Source: Bryum argenteum
Taxonomy: Eukaryota; Streptophyta; Bryopsida; Bryales; Bryaceae
Assembly (NCBI GenBank): GCA_037043015.1
Contig: CM073329.1
Location: 5,410,648 to 5,474,647 of the forward strand
DNA: 64,000 nt
Reading direction: 5' to 3'
This document shows positions 50,628-63,500 of this stretch, one piece after another (position 1 is the first letter of the stretch; the number at the start of each line of letters is the position of its first letter). The notes beneath the pieces were generated by a model that saw only the letters and a program-made list of their open reading frames with translations, was not told the DNA's origin and did no database searches. Made by a program: the position numbers and the translations under genes.

Positions 50628-51457
50628 TAGCTCCAACAAGGATCAATGTAAATCAATGCTACGAGGGTTTATCGGGGGAGGGGTAAAGAGTCCTACAATT
50701 TCTTAATGTTTAAGCTTAAAGTGCCAAAAAGTATGCTCCTATTGTAACTTGGGGCCCGAGACTCCATTTTTGAATCAAAATTATCAAAAACGGCCGCTAG
50801 GGAGTCCAATCATAAATCACAAGGATTTTGAAGAAAAAATCTCATTGGCTGATGGGGCTCTGAGAAACGCTAGTAGCACTCCTTTACAAGCGCCCCTCCA
50901 ACAAGACAAAACAATGTAAAAAAAAGTAAGAAGCCCTTTATTACACTCATTAGATCTATGTTCTTGATAAAGTTTAATAGTTTGGCTATACTTAGGATTC
51001 TTATTTCTAATATAGAACAAACCTTATTTATCCAAAAGTAACTTTACCGTAGAAGATACCACAATCAAAGAAATCAACTAAAGTAGGCATTCTCTATTCA
51101 TAGCAGTGTAGTACACAACGGAGAAAAGCAATCTCACTTTCAAATCTTTCACAAGATCGGCTCTATATAGTACTATTAAGACTTTTTCCTTGGAAATATC
51201 CCTTTTACTAAGTTAACTATTTCTACACCGCTTTTATTTGAAATGTATATAAGTACCCAACTCTATCTGTCATTGCACAGATAGACAGAGATATGATACC
51301 GTCTACATAATCCCTGACCTCATTCCACAATTGTCAGAAAGAAAATGGTCCCCTTCTTCTGTCAATTTGATTCTGGTTGAAAATGCAATCCATATTGTTT
51401 GCAGATTACTTTCAGTACTATTGAGCCCACGCTATATTTTATTCTTACAATACTTTG

Positions 51458-51612
51458 ATGGGTGTCACAAAAAAGTCTTATCGATGGGTGTCAAAAATAA
51501 GTCTTATTGATGGGTGTCAAAAATAAGTCTTATTGATGCGTGTCAAAAATAAGTCTTATTGATGGGTGTCAAAAATAAGTCTTATTGATGGGTGTCCAAA
51601 AATTTGATTTTT
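51458..51612. repeat. 26-bp tandem repeat, five copies plus a partial
   Basis: The unit gatgggtgtcaaaaataagt plus cttatt recurs from 51458. The equivalent place in unit 4 (57615-57688) has two to three copies, and other units have one, so the expansion is local to these units. Confidence 0.9.
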
Positions 51613-54600
51613 TTTTTTAGTCTAGAGAAGTTATATTGGTACTTCGAGTAATTGGATTTGTAGAAAAAATAGGTTTGTAAATGCAAAATTTGTTAATTAT
51701 TTGGTTTAGAGGAGTATGGTAATATTGTGGTTATGTTCTTCTAATATTTGAGTAGAAAGGACAAATGTAGATGGTATAAAAAATGTAAAGGGATGTTGTG
51801 ACAAATTCCACAAATAATATGACACGTGATATGAAAGATGTGAGACACAAGTTGGTATTAATAGAGTGGGTATCTCTTTGTGTGAGAAAAAAGATAAGAG
51901 AAGAAGAATTTTAAAAAATAAATAAAAATAAAAATAAAAAAGAAAAAAGAAGAGAAAAGAAGTCAATTTTGACATTTTGTTTCATGTGTTCTAGTGGAAC
52001 AATTGCACCGGTAAACAAAAGCTAGCTTTGCGAATATAATATTTCTATTTCTAAACTATGACGGCATCTTCTATGGTAGTAACACCTATTCTAATGAATT
52101 TAAGGAATTATGCCTATTTCCTATGGAATATATAGCATGTTAGCAATTTTGTTTATAGTTGAACTCAAGAAGAGTAATAATAATGTAATTCTTTATGGAT
52201 ATATTTAAAATTTTCAATGTTTACTAGGTTTGGACACCTATTTATGTAGATAGCTCTTTTCAAAGAGCGTGCACAATGGCATGTTCCCTTCATGTGACTT
52301 GTGCCAAACAAGCCTTTTATTGCATTTGATGAGCCTTTGTCTTGCCTATGGCATGTAGTATTTTGTGTTATATGTTTTTAGTGATAGAATTATTTGCATA
52401 GAAGAAGAACCGGAGGCCTATTGGGGCTGGCATGAATAGTGTGTCTTCTCTACATGTTCTTAAATATAAGCTTGAAGATCATCATACACATGGTGACATT
52501 ATGTGTGTACTATGATTGGCGATGCTTTGGTTGAGACTGGGTGCATTAGAAAGAAACATTAAAAGATAGTAAGTTTATTTATAAATTTACACTTAGAAAT
52601 TTTCCTACTATAATGCGTCGATTGAGCTACATCTTGACTAGACATATATTTCAGCGTAATACGTTTAATCGCACATTAAAATCTCATAATTATTAGCGCC
52701 AATTGAAACTTTCTCCTGGACTTAAGAGTAACTATTGATTTGGTTCAGAAAGCTTTTTCTTCAAAACTCCCTGAGAGCATATACATTACCTTGCAATGGA
52801 ATTTCTTTCATTCGCCTACAAAAAAACATATAAAAAAATCTCATAACTACACGTGTATGCATAGGTATTGTAGTAGATTTTGAGTAGTACACATAATCAG
52901 TAGCGTAACTTATTCTAAAAAAATGGGTTTCAATGTTCTATGTATTCTATTTTTATATATTTGTCAAAAGTTGATATTCTTTCCTAAGTTGATATTCTTT
53001 CAGAAGTAGATATTCTTTCAGAAGATTTGATCCAGCTTTGGGATTTTACTAGCATGCCTATTGCCTCTAGCCAAATTCATATTCATATAGAGTACGTGCA
53101 ATGAGGCTTTTCTCATACATTGGGTGATTTTTGAAATTTGTTCTAAAAAAAAATTAAAAACTTGCTTGCAACTAACTAACTTGCAATAGGGCCTTACTTG
53201 ATAGCCATTGACAAGCCCGCATTGAGTAATTAGGATTATTTTTTTAGTTACATACTATAAGTGGCACGAACAAGCTTTGTTATTTGATTCTATGTTTAGA
53301 TCTCCAAACATATATCTAAACATGCACAAATCGTTATGGTTAAAAGCAAGTTTGTGCTATATGTTGACTAGATCTAATATTTATTATTTCAAATTGTAAT
53401 CATTAAAATCTAAAGTGCATAACAATTTGTGCATGTTTAGATATCTTTAATGTAACATGTAATCATGTAGGTGAAGTCATCATTACTAACTTTGTTTTAT
53501 TATTTCCCTTTCTGGAGAACACTAATGGCTTCATTCTACACAAGGTATGTCTTGTAACCATTTGTGATAAAGATGAGGGCTTACAATTATTGACTTTATT
53601 CTACAAACATGATTTAACGTACTGAAAATATATTTTATTTCCTTAATTTAGATTTATTGAATTGTCTTGACTTAGTTTGGCACTATAAGAGTGAAAAGGT
53701 ATTACTTAAAATATAACTTAAAATAAGACACTGATTGAAAATTATAGCTGCATGTATTTGCTAGAGTATAATAACAATATAGTTTAGTTTTGTATATGTG
53801 AAATTTGATGTTGTAAAATAATTCAATGTAGATTATTATGGATTTTTATATTTACATCAATTTCCTTTGGATCATAACTCCATGATGCTTACAACAAGGT
53901 TACTTTCTTAAAAAATTCACTTTCTCCTTCATATGCTTCTCATGGTGTTTGGATATAAAATACTCTCGTTCAAATGCGATTTTTATACTTCCATGTTTGT
54001 TAAATCATGTCTTACTTCCACGAAAATGTATTTTTAACATGAATCTCATCTATAGTTTGTTATATGAATATTTCACTTTTCCAAAAGTAAATGGATGAAA
54101 AAATATCCTATGAGTTGGATTTTGATGTCAATAAATCATGAATTACAATTTATAAGATTACACAAGCTTCTAACACTATACAATCTAGCCTAAACACATA
54201 TCAAGAAGTATTTCACCCTCCTACTTGAATAAGTATCAACACTTGAAAAGCAACACCAATTCCAAACTTGAATCAAACCTTCTTATTCAACACAAACTTA
54301 AATACTAAACTGAATATGGTCCCAAATTATATTTCACCAAATAGGTCATATACTTGTTTATTGCTTCCGACTTTAGTATCATGAAAACTCTCAAAACCTA
54401 TGCCACAATGAAGGAACCATTTAAATTAATCAAAAATCAAACTAAAAAATGCAAATCTAAATGACTTTAAATTTCTAAGTTCTAGAAATACATTGCACAA
54501 TACGCTCTCATCAACATGTGTCAATACACAATCATGCTTATTAAAACACATCAATATAATGTACACAATAGATTTCTACAATCAACCTTAGAGACGTTTT

Positions 54601-56026
54601 TACTAAAAGTATATATTACACAATACAATTTGATCATAATAGTCAATCGTTACTTGCTTATCAAGAGATGGGAATTAAGTCTTTTGTACAAACTCATCGA
54701 GAACACATCCGATAGGCAATCATCATGTGTCTGCTTGAAACACAACAATAATGTACACAATATATATCAACAATCAATCCTAGAAACTCTAGATTTCTAA
54801 AACCATATATTTACATAGTCCAATACTTCCAATCCATCATCGCTTCCTTATTTACATATAATGGTAAATTCTATTCGACAAATCCATCAGAAAGGTTTCA
54901 ATGTCAATCATCATATGTAACATTGAAACACAACAATATAATGTACATAACAAATATCAATAATTAATCATAGAAACTCTAGTTTTCTAAAACTTTTTAA
55001 TTACACTCAATGATCCTTACATTCCATCATCACTTGCTTATAGAAGACACAATAGTAAATCCTATACGACAAATACATCTGACAGTTTTCAATAGTCAAT
55101 CATCAAATATACCATTGAAACACAACAATATAATGTACATAATAGATATCAATAATCAATTATAGAAACTCTAGTTTTCTAAAACTTTTTAATTACACAC
55201 AACAATCCTTACATTCCATCATGACTTGTTCATGCAAGAGACAATAGTAAATTCTATACGACAAATACATAAGGGTTTCAATAATCAATCACCACATGCA
55301 TTATTGAAACACAACAATAGTATATACATAATAGATATCAAGAATCAATCTTACCTTTTTCTTCTTATAAAAAATATATATTATACATTATGATGTGAAT
55401 AGTCAATCATCACTTGCTTAATAAAACTCAATATAAAATATCTATTAATAACACGTCTCAATAGTCAACTCTCATTTCTACAATAACAGTCAACTCTTTG
55501 TTTCAAACTCTCAACTATTAGTCAAAACTCATGCATTCAATAACAACAAGGTCAACTACTACACGCTTGGTCAACTTTTGGAAAGCGTCAATATAACTGT
55601 TTAACATTCTCTACAACAGAATTGCGGCCCGAGTGGTCAATCATCATTAGAGTGCATGAAACTGTCAATCCTCTGAGACGTCAGTCAACGACTCACGATC
55701 GGTATATGTCTATAAAGGACATGATTGACGGCCTCAGTGGTCAATCATCACTTGAATGCATGAAACTCACAATCCACTACGGCGTCACTTAACTCTAAAC
55801 CCTTAACGCTAAATCCTCTCATGACTCTTTGCTTTCTGCCGGGGCCTCGGGTAGTATTCCAACTCCCGCCAACTCACCAACCTAAAAAATAATATTGAAA
55901 TCTAACAATGGATTTAGGAGGTACAACTACTTGAAGACCATGCAATTTTTGGGTTCACTTATTGGAACCAGAGACACTTAGGGGTTACCTTCTCTCCATT
56001 TACACCACATCCAAAGACCACAACTT

Positions 56027-56296
56027 CTAAACAATTGGACTCTCAAGAATGAACCATGACCTAAATAAGGCCAAAGACGAGAAAATAAACAAGGGTATTA
56101 AGTCGCTATGTAGTGTGGAGTAAAAAATAGAGTTCTCTCCATATATATTTGAGGAATTGCGGCCTTTGAGAGTCTTATACATTGCCTTTTGTACAATATG
56201 ATCTTTTGAATTCCCTATTGAGGTTTTTTGACCCTCAATAAGAAAGAAAGTGCCGAAGCCCGATGAGGTTCTTATTGCATCCCAAGATGAAAGCAA
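56027..56296 (-). other. Conserved-frame relic, array unit 4
   Basis: An 89-codon frame related to 36385-36675, with core KDHIVQKAMYKTLKGRNSSN and then IYGENSIFYSTLHS. After that point the frame shifts relative to the unit 1 version, showing decay. Confidence 0.25.
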
Positions 56297-56356
56297 AACT
56301 GGGAGAGAGAAGAGGTATTTTCAAATAAATTTTTTATGAACAAAACTTTTAACCGA

Positions 56357-56399
56357 AGCGGAAAAAGGGACTTGAACCCTCAACTTCAGCCTTGGCAAG
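56357..56399 (-). pseudogene. tRNA-Gly-like 3' half, array unit 4, split by a SINE
   Basis: The 3' half (anticodon loop TTGCCAA, T-arm GAGGG-TTCAAGT-CCCTT, acceptor TTTCCGC) is intact. The 5' half is displaced beyond the SINE to about 56761-56792 and mutated (ggtagagtgtag still recognisable in reverse). Confidence 0.75.
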
Positions 56400-56401
56400 A
56401 C

Positions 56402-56433
<32 letters not shown>

Positions 56434-56760
56434 AACTCCGGTCCCTTTCTAAGGGGCCGGCGTGAATGAAGTGTCCGTTCGTAATGCTAATATCCCGATG
56501 GCCACCGGACAAGGGAACAATACTACTTCCCCCTCTCGAGGGTGGACACTATAACTACGCTAGTTTCTAGCCTAGTTACTAGTGCCTTGAAGATACTTGA
56601 CATAGTATCCCCCCAAAGGGCTTTGAGGTACCCATACAACAAGGTCCAAAGATCCCCCACAATAGTTGGGTGGACTATAGTGGTGAGCACCACGCCGGCA
56701 TGGGGAATAGAACCCACGACCTCCTCATTGGGGGCCTAAGCCCTAACCACCAAGCCCTAA
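56402..56760 (-). mobile_element. tRNA-derived SINE with (TCTA)n tail, full-length copy
   Basis: On the minus strand it starts near 56760 with pol III box A-like TTGGTGGTTAGGG and box B-like GTCGTGGGTTCTATTCC. A ~230-bp unrelated body follows, ending in a (TCTA)n tail (56402-56433). It has no coding capacity. It has landed inside the anticodon-arm region of the array's tRNA-Gly copy. Relatives: 26150-26412 and a fragment at 30958-31071. Confidence 0.8.
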
Positions 56761-59440
56761 CTACACTCTACCATGAATGGATTTTGGCTAGCTCCAACAA
56801 GGATCACTGTAAATCAATGCTACCAGGGTTTATCGGGGGCGGGGTAAAGAGTCCCCCAATTTCTTAATGTTCAAGCTAAAATGCCAAAAATTATGCTCCT
56901 ATTGTAACTCGGGGCCGGAGACTCCATTTTGAATCAAAATTATCAAAAACGGCCGTTAGGGAGTCCAATCAAGAATCATAATGATTTTGAAGAATATATC
57001 CCATTGGCTTGATGGGGCTCCGAGAATTTCTGGTAGCAATCCTTTACAAGCGCCCCTCCAACAAGACAAGACAATGTAAAAAAAAGTAAGAAGCTCTTTA
57101 TTACACTTATCAGATCTATATTATTATTAAAATTTATTAGTTTGGCTATACTTAGGATTCTTATTTCTAATATAGAACAAACCTTATTTGTCCAAAAGTA
57201 ACTGCACAGTAGAAGATACCACAATCAAAGAAATCAACTAAAGTGGGCATTCTCTATTCATAGCAATGAAGTACACAACGGAGAAAAGCAATCTCACTTT
57301 CATATCTTTCACATTATCGTCTCAATAGAGTACTACTGAGGACTTTTTTCTTAGAAATATTCCTTTATTAAGTTGACTATTTCTACACCGCCTTTATTGA
57401 AATGTATATAAGTACAACACCCTATCTGTCAATGCACAGATAGGCAGATTCCGCACAGATAGGCAGATTGACATAATCACTGTCCTTGTTCTACAATTGC
57501 CAGAAAATGGTCCCCTTCTGTCAATTTGATTCTGGTTGAAAATGCAATCCATATTGTTTGCAAATTAATTTCAGGACTTTTGAGCCCAGGCTGTATTTTA
57601 TTCTTACTATACTTTGATGAGTGTCAAAAATAAGTCTTATTGATGGGTGTCAAAATAAGTCTTATCGATGGGTGTCAAAAATTTGATGTTTTTTTTACTT
57701 TAGAGAATCTATATTGGTACTCAAAGTAATTGGATTCGTGGCAAAAATAGGTTCAAAAATGAAAAATTAGTTAATTATTTGGTCTCGAGGAGTATGGTAA
57801 TATTGTGGTTATGTCCTAATCTTTGAGTAGATAGGACAATGGGAGATGGTATAAAAAATGTAAAGGGATGTTGTGACAAAGTCCACAAATAATATGAGAC
57901 GTGATAGGAAAGAGTTGAGATACCAGTGAGAAGGTATAACCTAAAATAAGACCTTGATTAAAAACTATAGTTGTATACATATGAAAAATTATAATCAAAA
58001 TATAGTTTAGTTTTGTATATGTGCAATTTGATGTTGTAAAATATTTCAATGTGAATTCTTATGGATTTGTATATTTACATCACTTCCCTCTAGATCATAA
58101 CTCCATGATGCTTACATCAAAGTTACTTTTTGTTAAAAATTTCACGTTCTCCTTCATATGCTTCTTATAGTGTTTGCCTATAAAATACTCTCGTTCAAAT
58201 GCGATTCTTATACTTACATGTTTGTTAAATTATGTCTTATTTCCTCAAAAATGTATTTTTAACGTCATTTTTATTATGGTTTGTTATATGAATATTTCAC
58301 CTAACCAAATGTAAATAGATGTAAAGATATTGTATTAGTTGGAAATCATGAATTACAATTTGTAAGATTACACAAGCTTTTAACAGTATAACATCCAACC
58401 TTAACAGATGTCAGAAGTATTTCACCCTCCTACTTCAATAAGTATCAAGTTTTGAAAAAAACACCAATTCCAAACCTGAATGAGACCTCCTTGTTATTGA
58501 AATACTAAATTGAATATGGTTGCAAATTATATTCCACTAAATAGGTCATATACTTTTCTATTGCTTTGGATTTTGGTATCATAACAACTCTCAAAAACTT
58601 TGCCACAATGAAGGAACCATTTAAATTAATCAAAAAGCAAACTAAAAAATGCACATCTAAATGACATAAAATTTCCAAGTTCTTGAAATACATTGCATAA
58701 TACAATCCCATCAATAGATATCAATACACAATCATTACATGCTAATTAAAACACATCAAAAGAATGTACACAATAGATTTCAACAATCAACCTTGGAATT
58801 TTTTTTACTAAAAAATATATTACACAATAGGATATGATCATAATAGTCAATAGTTACTTGCTTATGAAGAGACGGCAATAAATTCTATTGCACAAACTCA
58901 TTGAAAACAGATAGGCAATCATCATGTGTCTTATTGAAACACAATAATATAATGTACACAGTAGATATCAACAATCAATCCTAGAAACTCTAGATTTCTC
59001 TAAATATATATTTACATAGTCCAATCATTACAATCCATCATCACTTGCTTATCGAGACATAATAGTAAATTCTATTCGACAAATCCATCAGAAAGGTTTC
59101 AGTAGTCAATCATCATATGCATTATTGAAACACAACAATATGATAGGCATTATAGATATCAAAAATCAATCTTAGTTTCTTTTAATCAATCATCATATGT
59201 ACCATCGAAACACAACAATATAATGTACATAATAGATATCAATAATCATTCATAGAAACTCTAGTTTTCTAAAACTTTTTAATCACATCCTTACATTCCA
59301 TCATCACTTGCTTATCAAGGACACAATAGTAAATTCTATACGACAAATACATCATAAAGGTTTCAATAATAATCAATCATCATATGCATTATTGAAACAC
59401 AATAATAGTATAGAAATAATAGATATCAAGAATCAATCTT

Positions 59441-59442
<2 letters not shown>

Positions 59443-59474
<32 letters not shown>
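59443..59474. repeat. Poly-T tract
   Basis: An uninterrupted run of T inside an array monomer. Other units have only a short ttttt at this place. Confidence 0.95.
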
Positions 59475-60054
59475 CTTCTTTTAGAAAATATATAGAGTAC
59501 AATATGATGTGAATAGTCAATCATCACTTGCTTAATAGAGCTTAATGTAAAATATTTATTAATAACACGTCTCAATAGTCAATTCTCATTTGTACAATAA
59601 CAGTCAATCTCTCAACTTGTTTGTCTCAACTATCAGAGACGTCAAAACTCGTGCATTCAATCACAATAAGGTCATGATTGGTGAACTAGTGCACGCTTGG
59701 TCAACTTTTGAAAAGCGATATAATTGTTTAACATTCTCTACAACACAATTGCGGCCTTAGTGGTCAATCATCATTTGAATGTCAATCCTCTACGACGTCA
59801 TCAACAACTAACTGCAATCGGTATGCGTCCATAAGGAACATGATTGATGGCCTCAGTAGTCAATCATCATTTCAATGCATCAAACTGTCAATCCTCTAAG
59901 ACGACCCGACGACGTCAATTAACCCTAAATCCTAAACACTAAATCCTCGATTCCAAACTAAAAAAGTAAAATTGAAATCTAACAATGGATTTAGGAGGTA
60001 CAACTCCTAGAAGACCATGTAATTTTTGGGTTCACTTTTTGGACCCACGGACAC

Positions 60055-60500
60055 TTAGGGGTTACCTTCTCTTGGTTTACACCACATCCAAAGGCCACAG
60101 CTTCTAAACAATTGGACCCTCACGGATGAGCCATGTCCTAAATAAGGCCAAAGACGAGAAAATAAGCAAGTATTAAGTCCGCTTTGTAGTGTGGAGTGAA
60201 AAATAGAATTGTCTCCGTATATATTTGAGGAATTGCGGCCTTCGAGAGTCTTATACATTTCCTTCGATACAATATGATCTTTTCGGTTCCTTATAGAGGT
60301 TTTTTTGACGCGCAACAAGGAAGAAAGTGCCAAAGCTCAAGGAGGCTCTTATTGCAGGCTCTTATTGCATACTAAGATGAAAGCAAAATTGGGATGGAGA
60401 GAAGTAGTATTTTCAAGTAAACTTTTAAGAATTTTTGCATAAGTTTTTGAAGAATATAACTAAAAATAGAAAAACCCAAGCATATAGCTCCAACAAGGAT
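60055..60500 (-). other. Array unit 5 block with deleted tRNA
   Basis: Contains the conserved-frame relic (core KDHIVSKEMYKTLEGRNSSN). At about 60470-60490 the tRNA-Gly sequence is almost wholly deleted: the flanks aaaacccaag and tagctccaacaag are joined directly. This gives an independent end-point of decay for the unit. Confidence 0.5.
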
Positions 60501-63500
60501 CACTGAAAATCAGTGCTAGGACGGTTTTTCGGGGGAGGGGTCAAGAGCCCCCCAAGTATTTAATGTATAGACTTCAAATGCCAAGAAGTATGCTCTTGTA
60601 GTAATTTGTTGCCGTAGACCCGATTTTTGAATCAAAATTAATAAAAAACACCCGTCAGGGGTCTGAATAAAAAATCACAAGGATTTTGAAGAAGAAATCT
60701 CATTGGTTGATGGGACTCCAAGAAACGCTGGTAGCACTCATTTACATGCGCCCTCCAACAAGACAAAATAAAAAGAGAATAGTAAAAAGGCCTTCATTAC
60801 ATTTATCAAATCTATTTTCTTAGTAAACTTTAATGGTATAACTATAGGCTTCTTGTTTCTAATATAAAATAAACCCTACTTATCCAAAAGTAACTACACC
60901 GTAGAAGATTCCACAATATAAATAATCAACTAAAGTAGTCATTTTCTATTCATAGCAAATAAGTACACAAACGACACTCAAAAGCGTTGTCACCTTCAAA
61001 TCTTTTTCAACATCCTCTTATTGCAGTACTACTAAGGAAATTTTCCTTGGAAATATCACTTAATTATTAAGTGGACTATTTCCGCACCGCTTTTATTTTA
61101 AATGTATACAAGTACACAACCAACCAACCAACCCTATTTATCACTACACGGATAGGCAGAGATATGATACTACAATCTGTGTTGTAAGCATAATCACTGA
61201 CTTTGTTCTACAAGTTGTCAAAAAATGGTCCCCTTTTAGTCAGTTTGTTTCCATTTAATAGGCAGTGGTAGGCTTTCTTGTTGAATAAACAATCCATATT
61301 GTACCTTTGAGTCCAGGGTGTATTTTATTGTTAAAATACGTTGACTCTCAGTTTGGCAGAAAATAAGCCCTCTCATTGGGTATCAAAAATCTGATTTATT
61401 TTATTTTTTGTTTGAAGAAAGTCATATTGGTACTTAAATGTGGCAAAAATAGGTTTGAAAATGCAAAGTTAGTTAATTATTTGGCCATGGGGTATGGGGG
61501 TTTAGTAATATTGTGGTTATGTCCTTCTAATTTTTGATTACATAGATTACATAGGCCAAAGGTAGATGATATAAAAAATGTAAATAGATGTTGTAACAAA
61601 GTTCACAAATAATATGGCACATCATATGAAAAATGTGAGCTTGTTGTACAAGTTGGTATTCATAGAGTGGGGTCATCTCATTTCCACATGGAGTCCTTCA
61701 ATTTTGAACAGCTTCAAATGCAATGGTGAAAACTACCAAAAAATTTAGAATGGGAAAGAAGTCCAAAACCATACCTATTTCACTCAAATATATGCCTTAC
61801 CTTCAAAACACCTCTAATTTGGTCAAGATTTCCACACTCAAACTAGGCTCTAACGGAAATCCATCTCAAAAGATCAATTTGAAATCCAAGAGTAGATGAA
61901 GGAGAAGTCACTTTAAAGTCATCCATTTTCAGTTTTTTCATTGTAGAAACATCATTGCAAATCTGGAGAAAAGTATTTGGATCACAAAACTTGCAGCTAA
62001 AAAGTTGTTAGGAATCAACTCAAGATCACACTTGTGTAAAAATATACATGAGTAATAGTTTATTGATCCAAGATAAGGGAATGGAATATTGAAACATGCC
62101 ACATGTTTTAAGAGGCAAAAACTAATGAAACCGTCACAAGAATTCATGCCATGAATTATAACAATCATTATGAATTGAGATAAGGCTGTTATCATAAGAA
62201 AAATGATTTCCTTTATCCCGACAAATCTTGTCAAGAACTAAGTCTGAATAGAGAAGATATGGCTCTTTGAAGTTAGGTTGTCAAATAATCAAATTCAACG
62301 GAGAAGATATGGCTCTTTGAAGTTAGGTTGTCAAATGATCAAATTCAACAGGTGGCGCGTTTAGGGGGTAATAAGTGGTTTCCTAAACTAAAAATAAGAT
62401 CCAATGTATATATCATTATAGTAATAAGAAAATGATTACAAAAATTGAATGTAAGCTACATTTTCTACCTGATGAGTAACCAATTAATCAAGAAATTAAT
62501 TTAGATAAGGCTTGCTTTCATGCTATGTATATCTCAGATCGATCTACTATGACATGTATTGGTAAGCCGCATATTGACTATATAAGACCTTGTAGCAATT
62601 TATATGTAGTATATTTCAAAACAAACAGCACAAAGAGTATCATATGCATTACACTTGGAGCATGTAAGTCTTGAATTGTATTCCATAAGCACATTTGATT
62701 CCTATTGGTGTAAGTGTTGCAATTGGAGCCACTCACTAGAGGCGCTTGTATAGTGTGCCTACACTTTTGACTCATTTATTTTGGAACCCATGAGTCAATT
62801 TTAGAAAATTCCATTAGTTTGTGAAATAGGGCCTTATGCTATATATTTATTTGAGGGAGTCACCACTTGGATTTTGAGAACCTAAACAACTAGAAATTAA
62901 GTTGTTAGGTGCCTCTGAATTTGGGGCTTCTAAGCCTTGTTTTGGATGAAACTCAATGATTTCTTTAAATGGGTGTACCTATCATAGAACAAGTTGTAAT
63001 GCTTAAAATCTATAAAAGTACACATCCCTATCACTGCACATATAGGTACAGATATAGTACTACATTCTGCGTTGTACACATAATCACTGACTTTGTTCTA
63101 CAAGTCAGTGAATTGTCCCCTTTAGGTATATTTGATTCTTGTTGGATATGCAATCCATTTTGTTTGCAGATTAATTTCAGTTCTTTTGAGCCGAGGGTGT
63201 ATTTTATTCTTACATTACTTTGTCTCAGAAAATAAGTTCTATTTTTGGGTGTTAAAAATCTAAATTTTTGTTTAGTTTAGAGTAGTCATATTGGTACTCA
63301 AAAGAAATGGAATTATAGCAAAAATAGGTTTGAAAATGCAAAATGAGTTGATTATTTGGCCAAAATATAGTGGTTATGTCCTTCTAATATTTGAGTAGAT
63401 AGGACAATGGCAAATTGTATAAAAAATGTAAAGGGATGTTGTGACAAAGTCCACAAATAATATGACATGTGATAAGAAAGTTGTGAGATATGAGTTGGTA

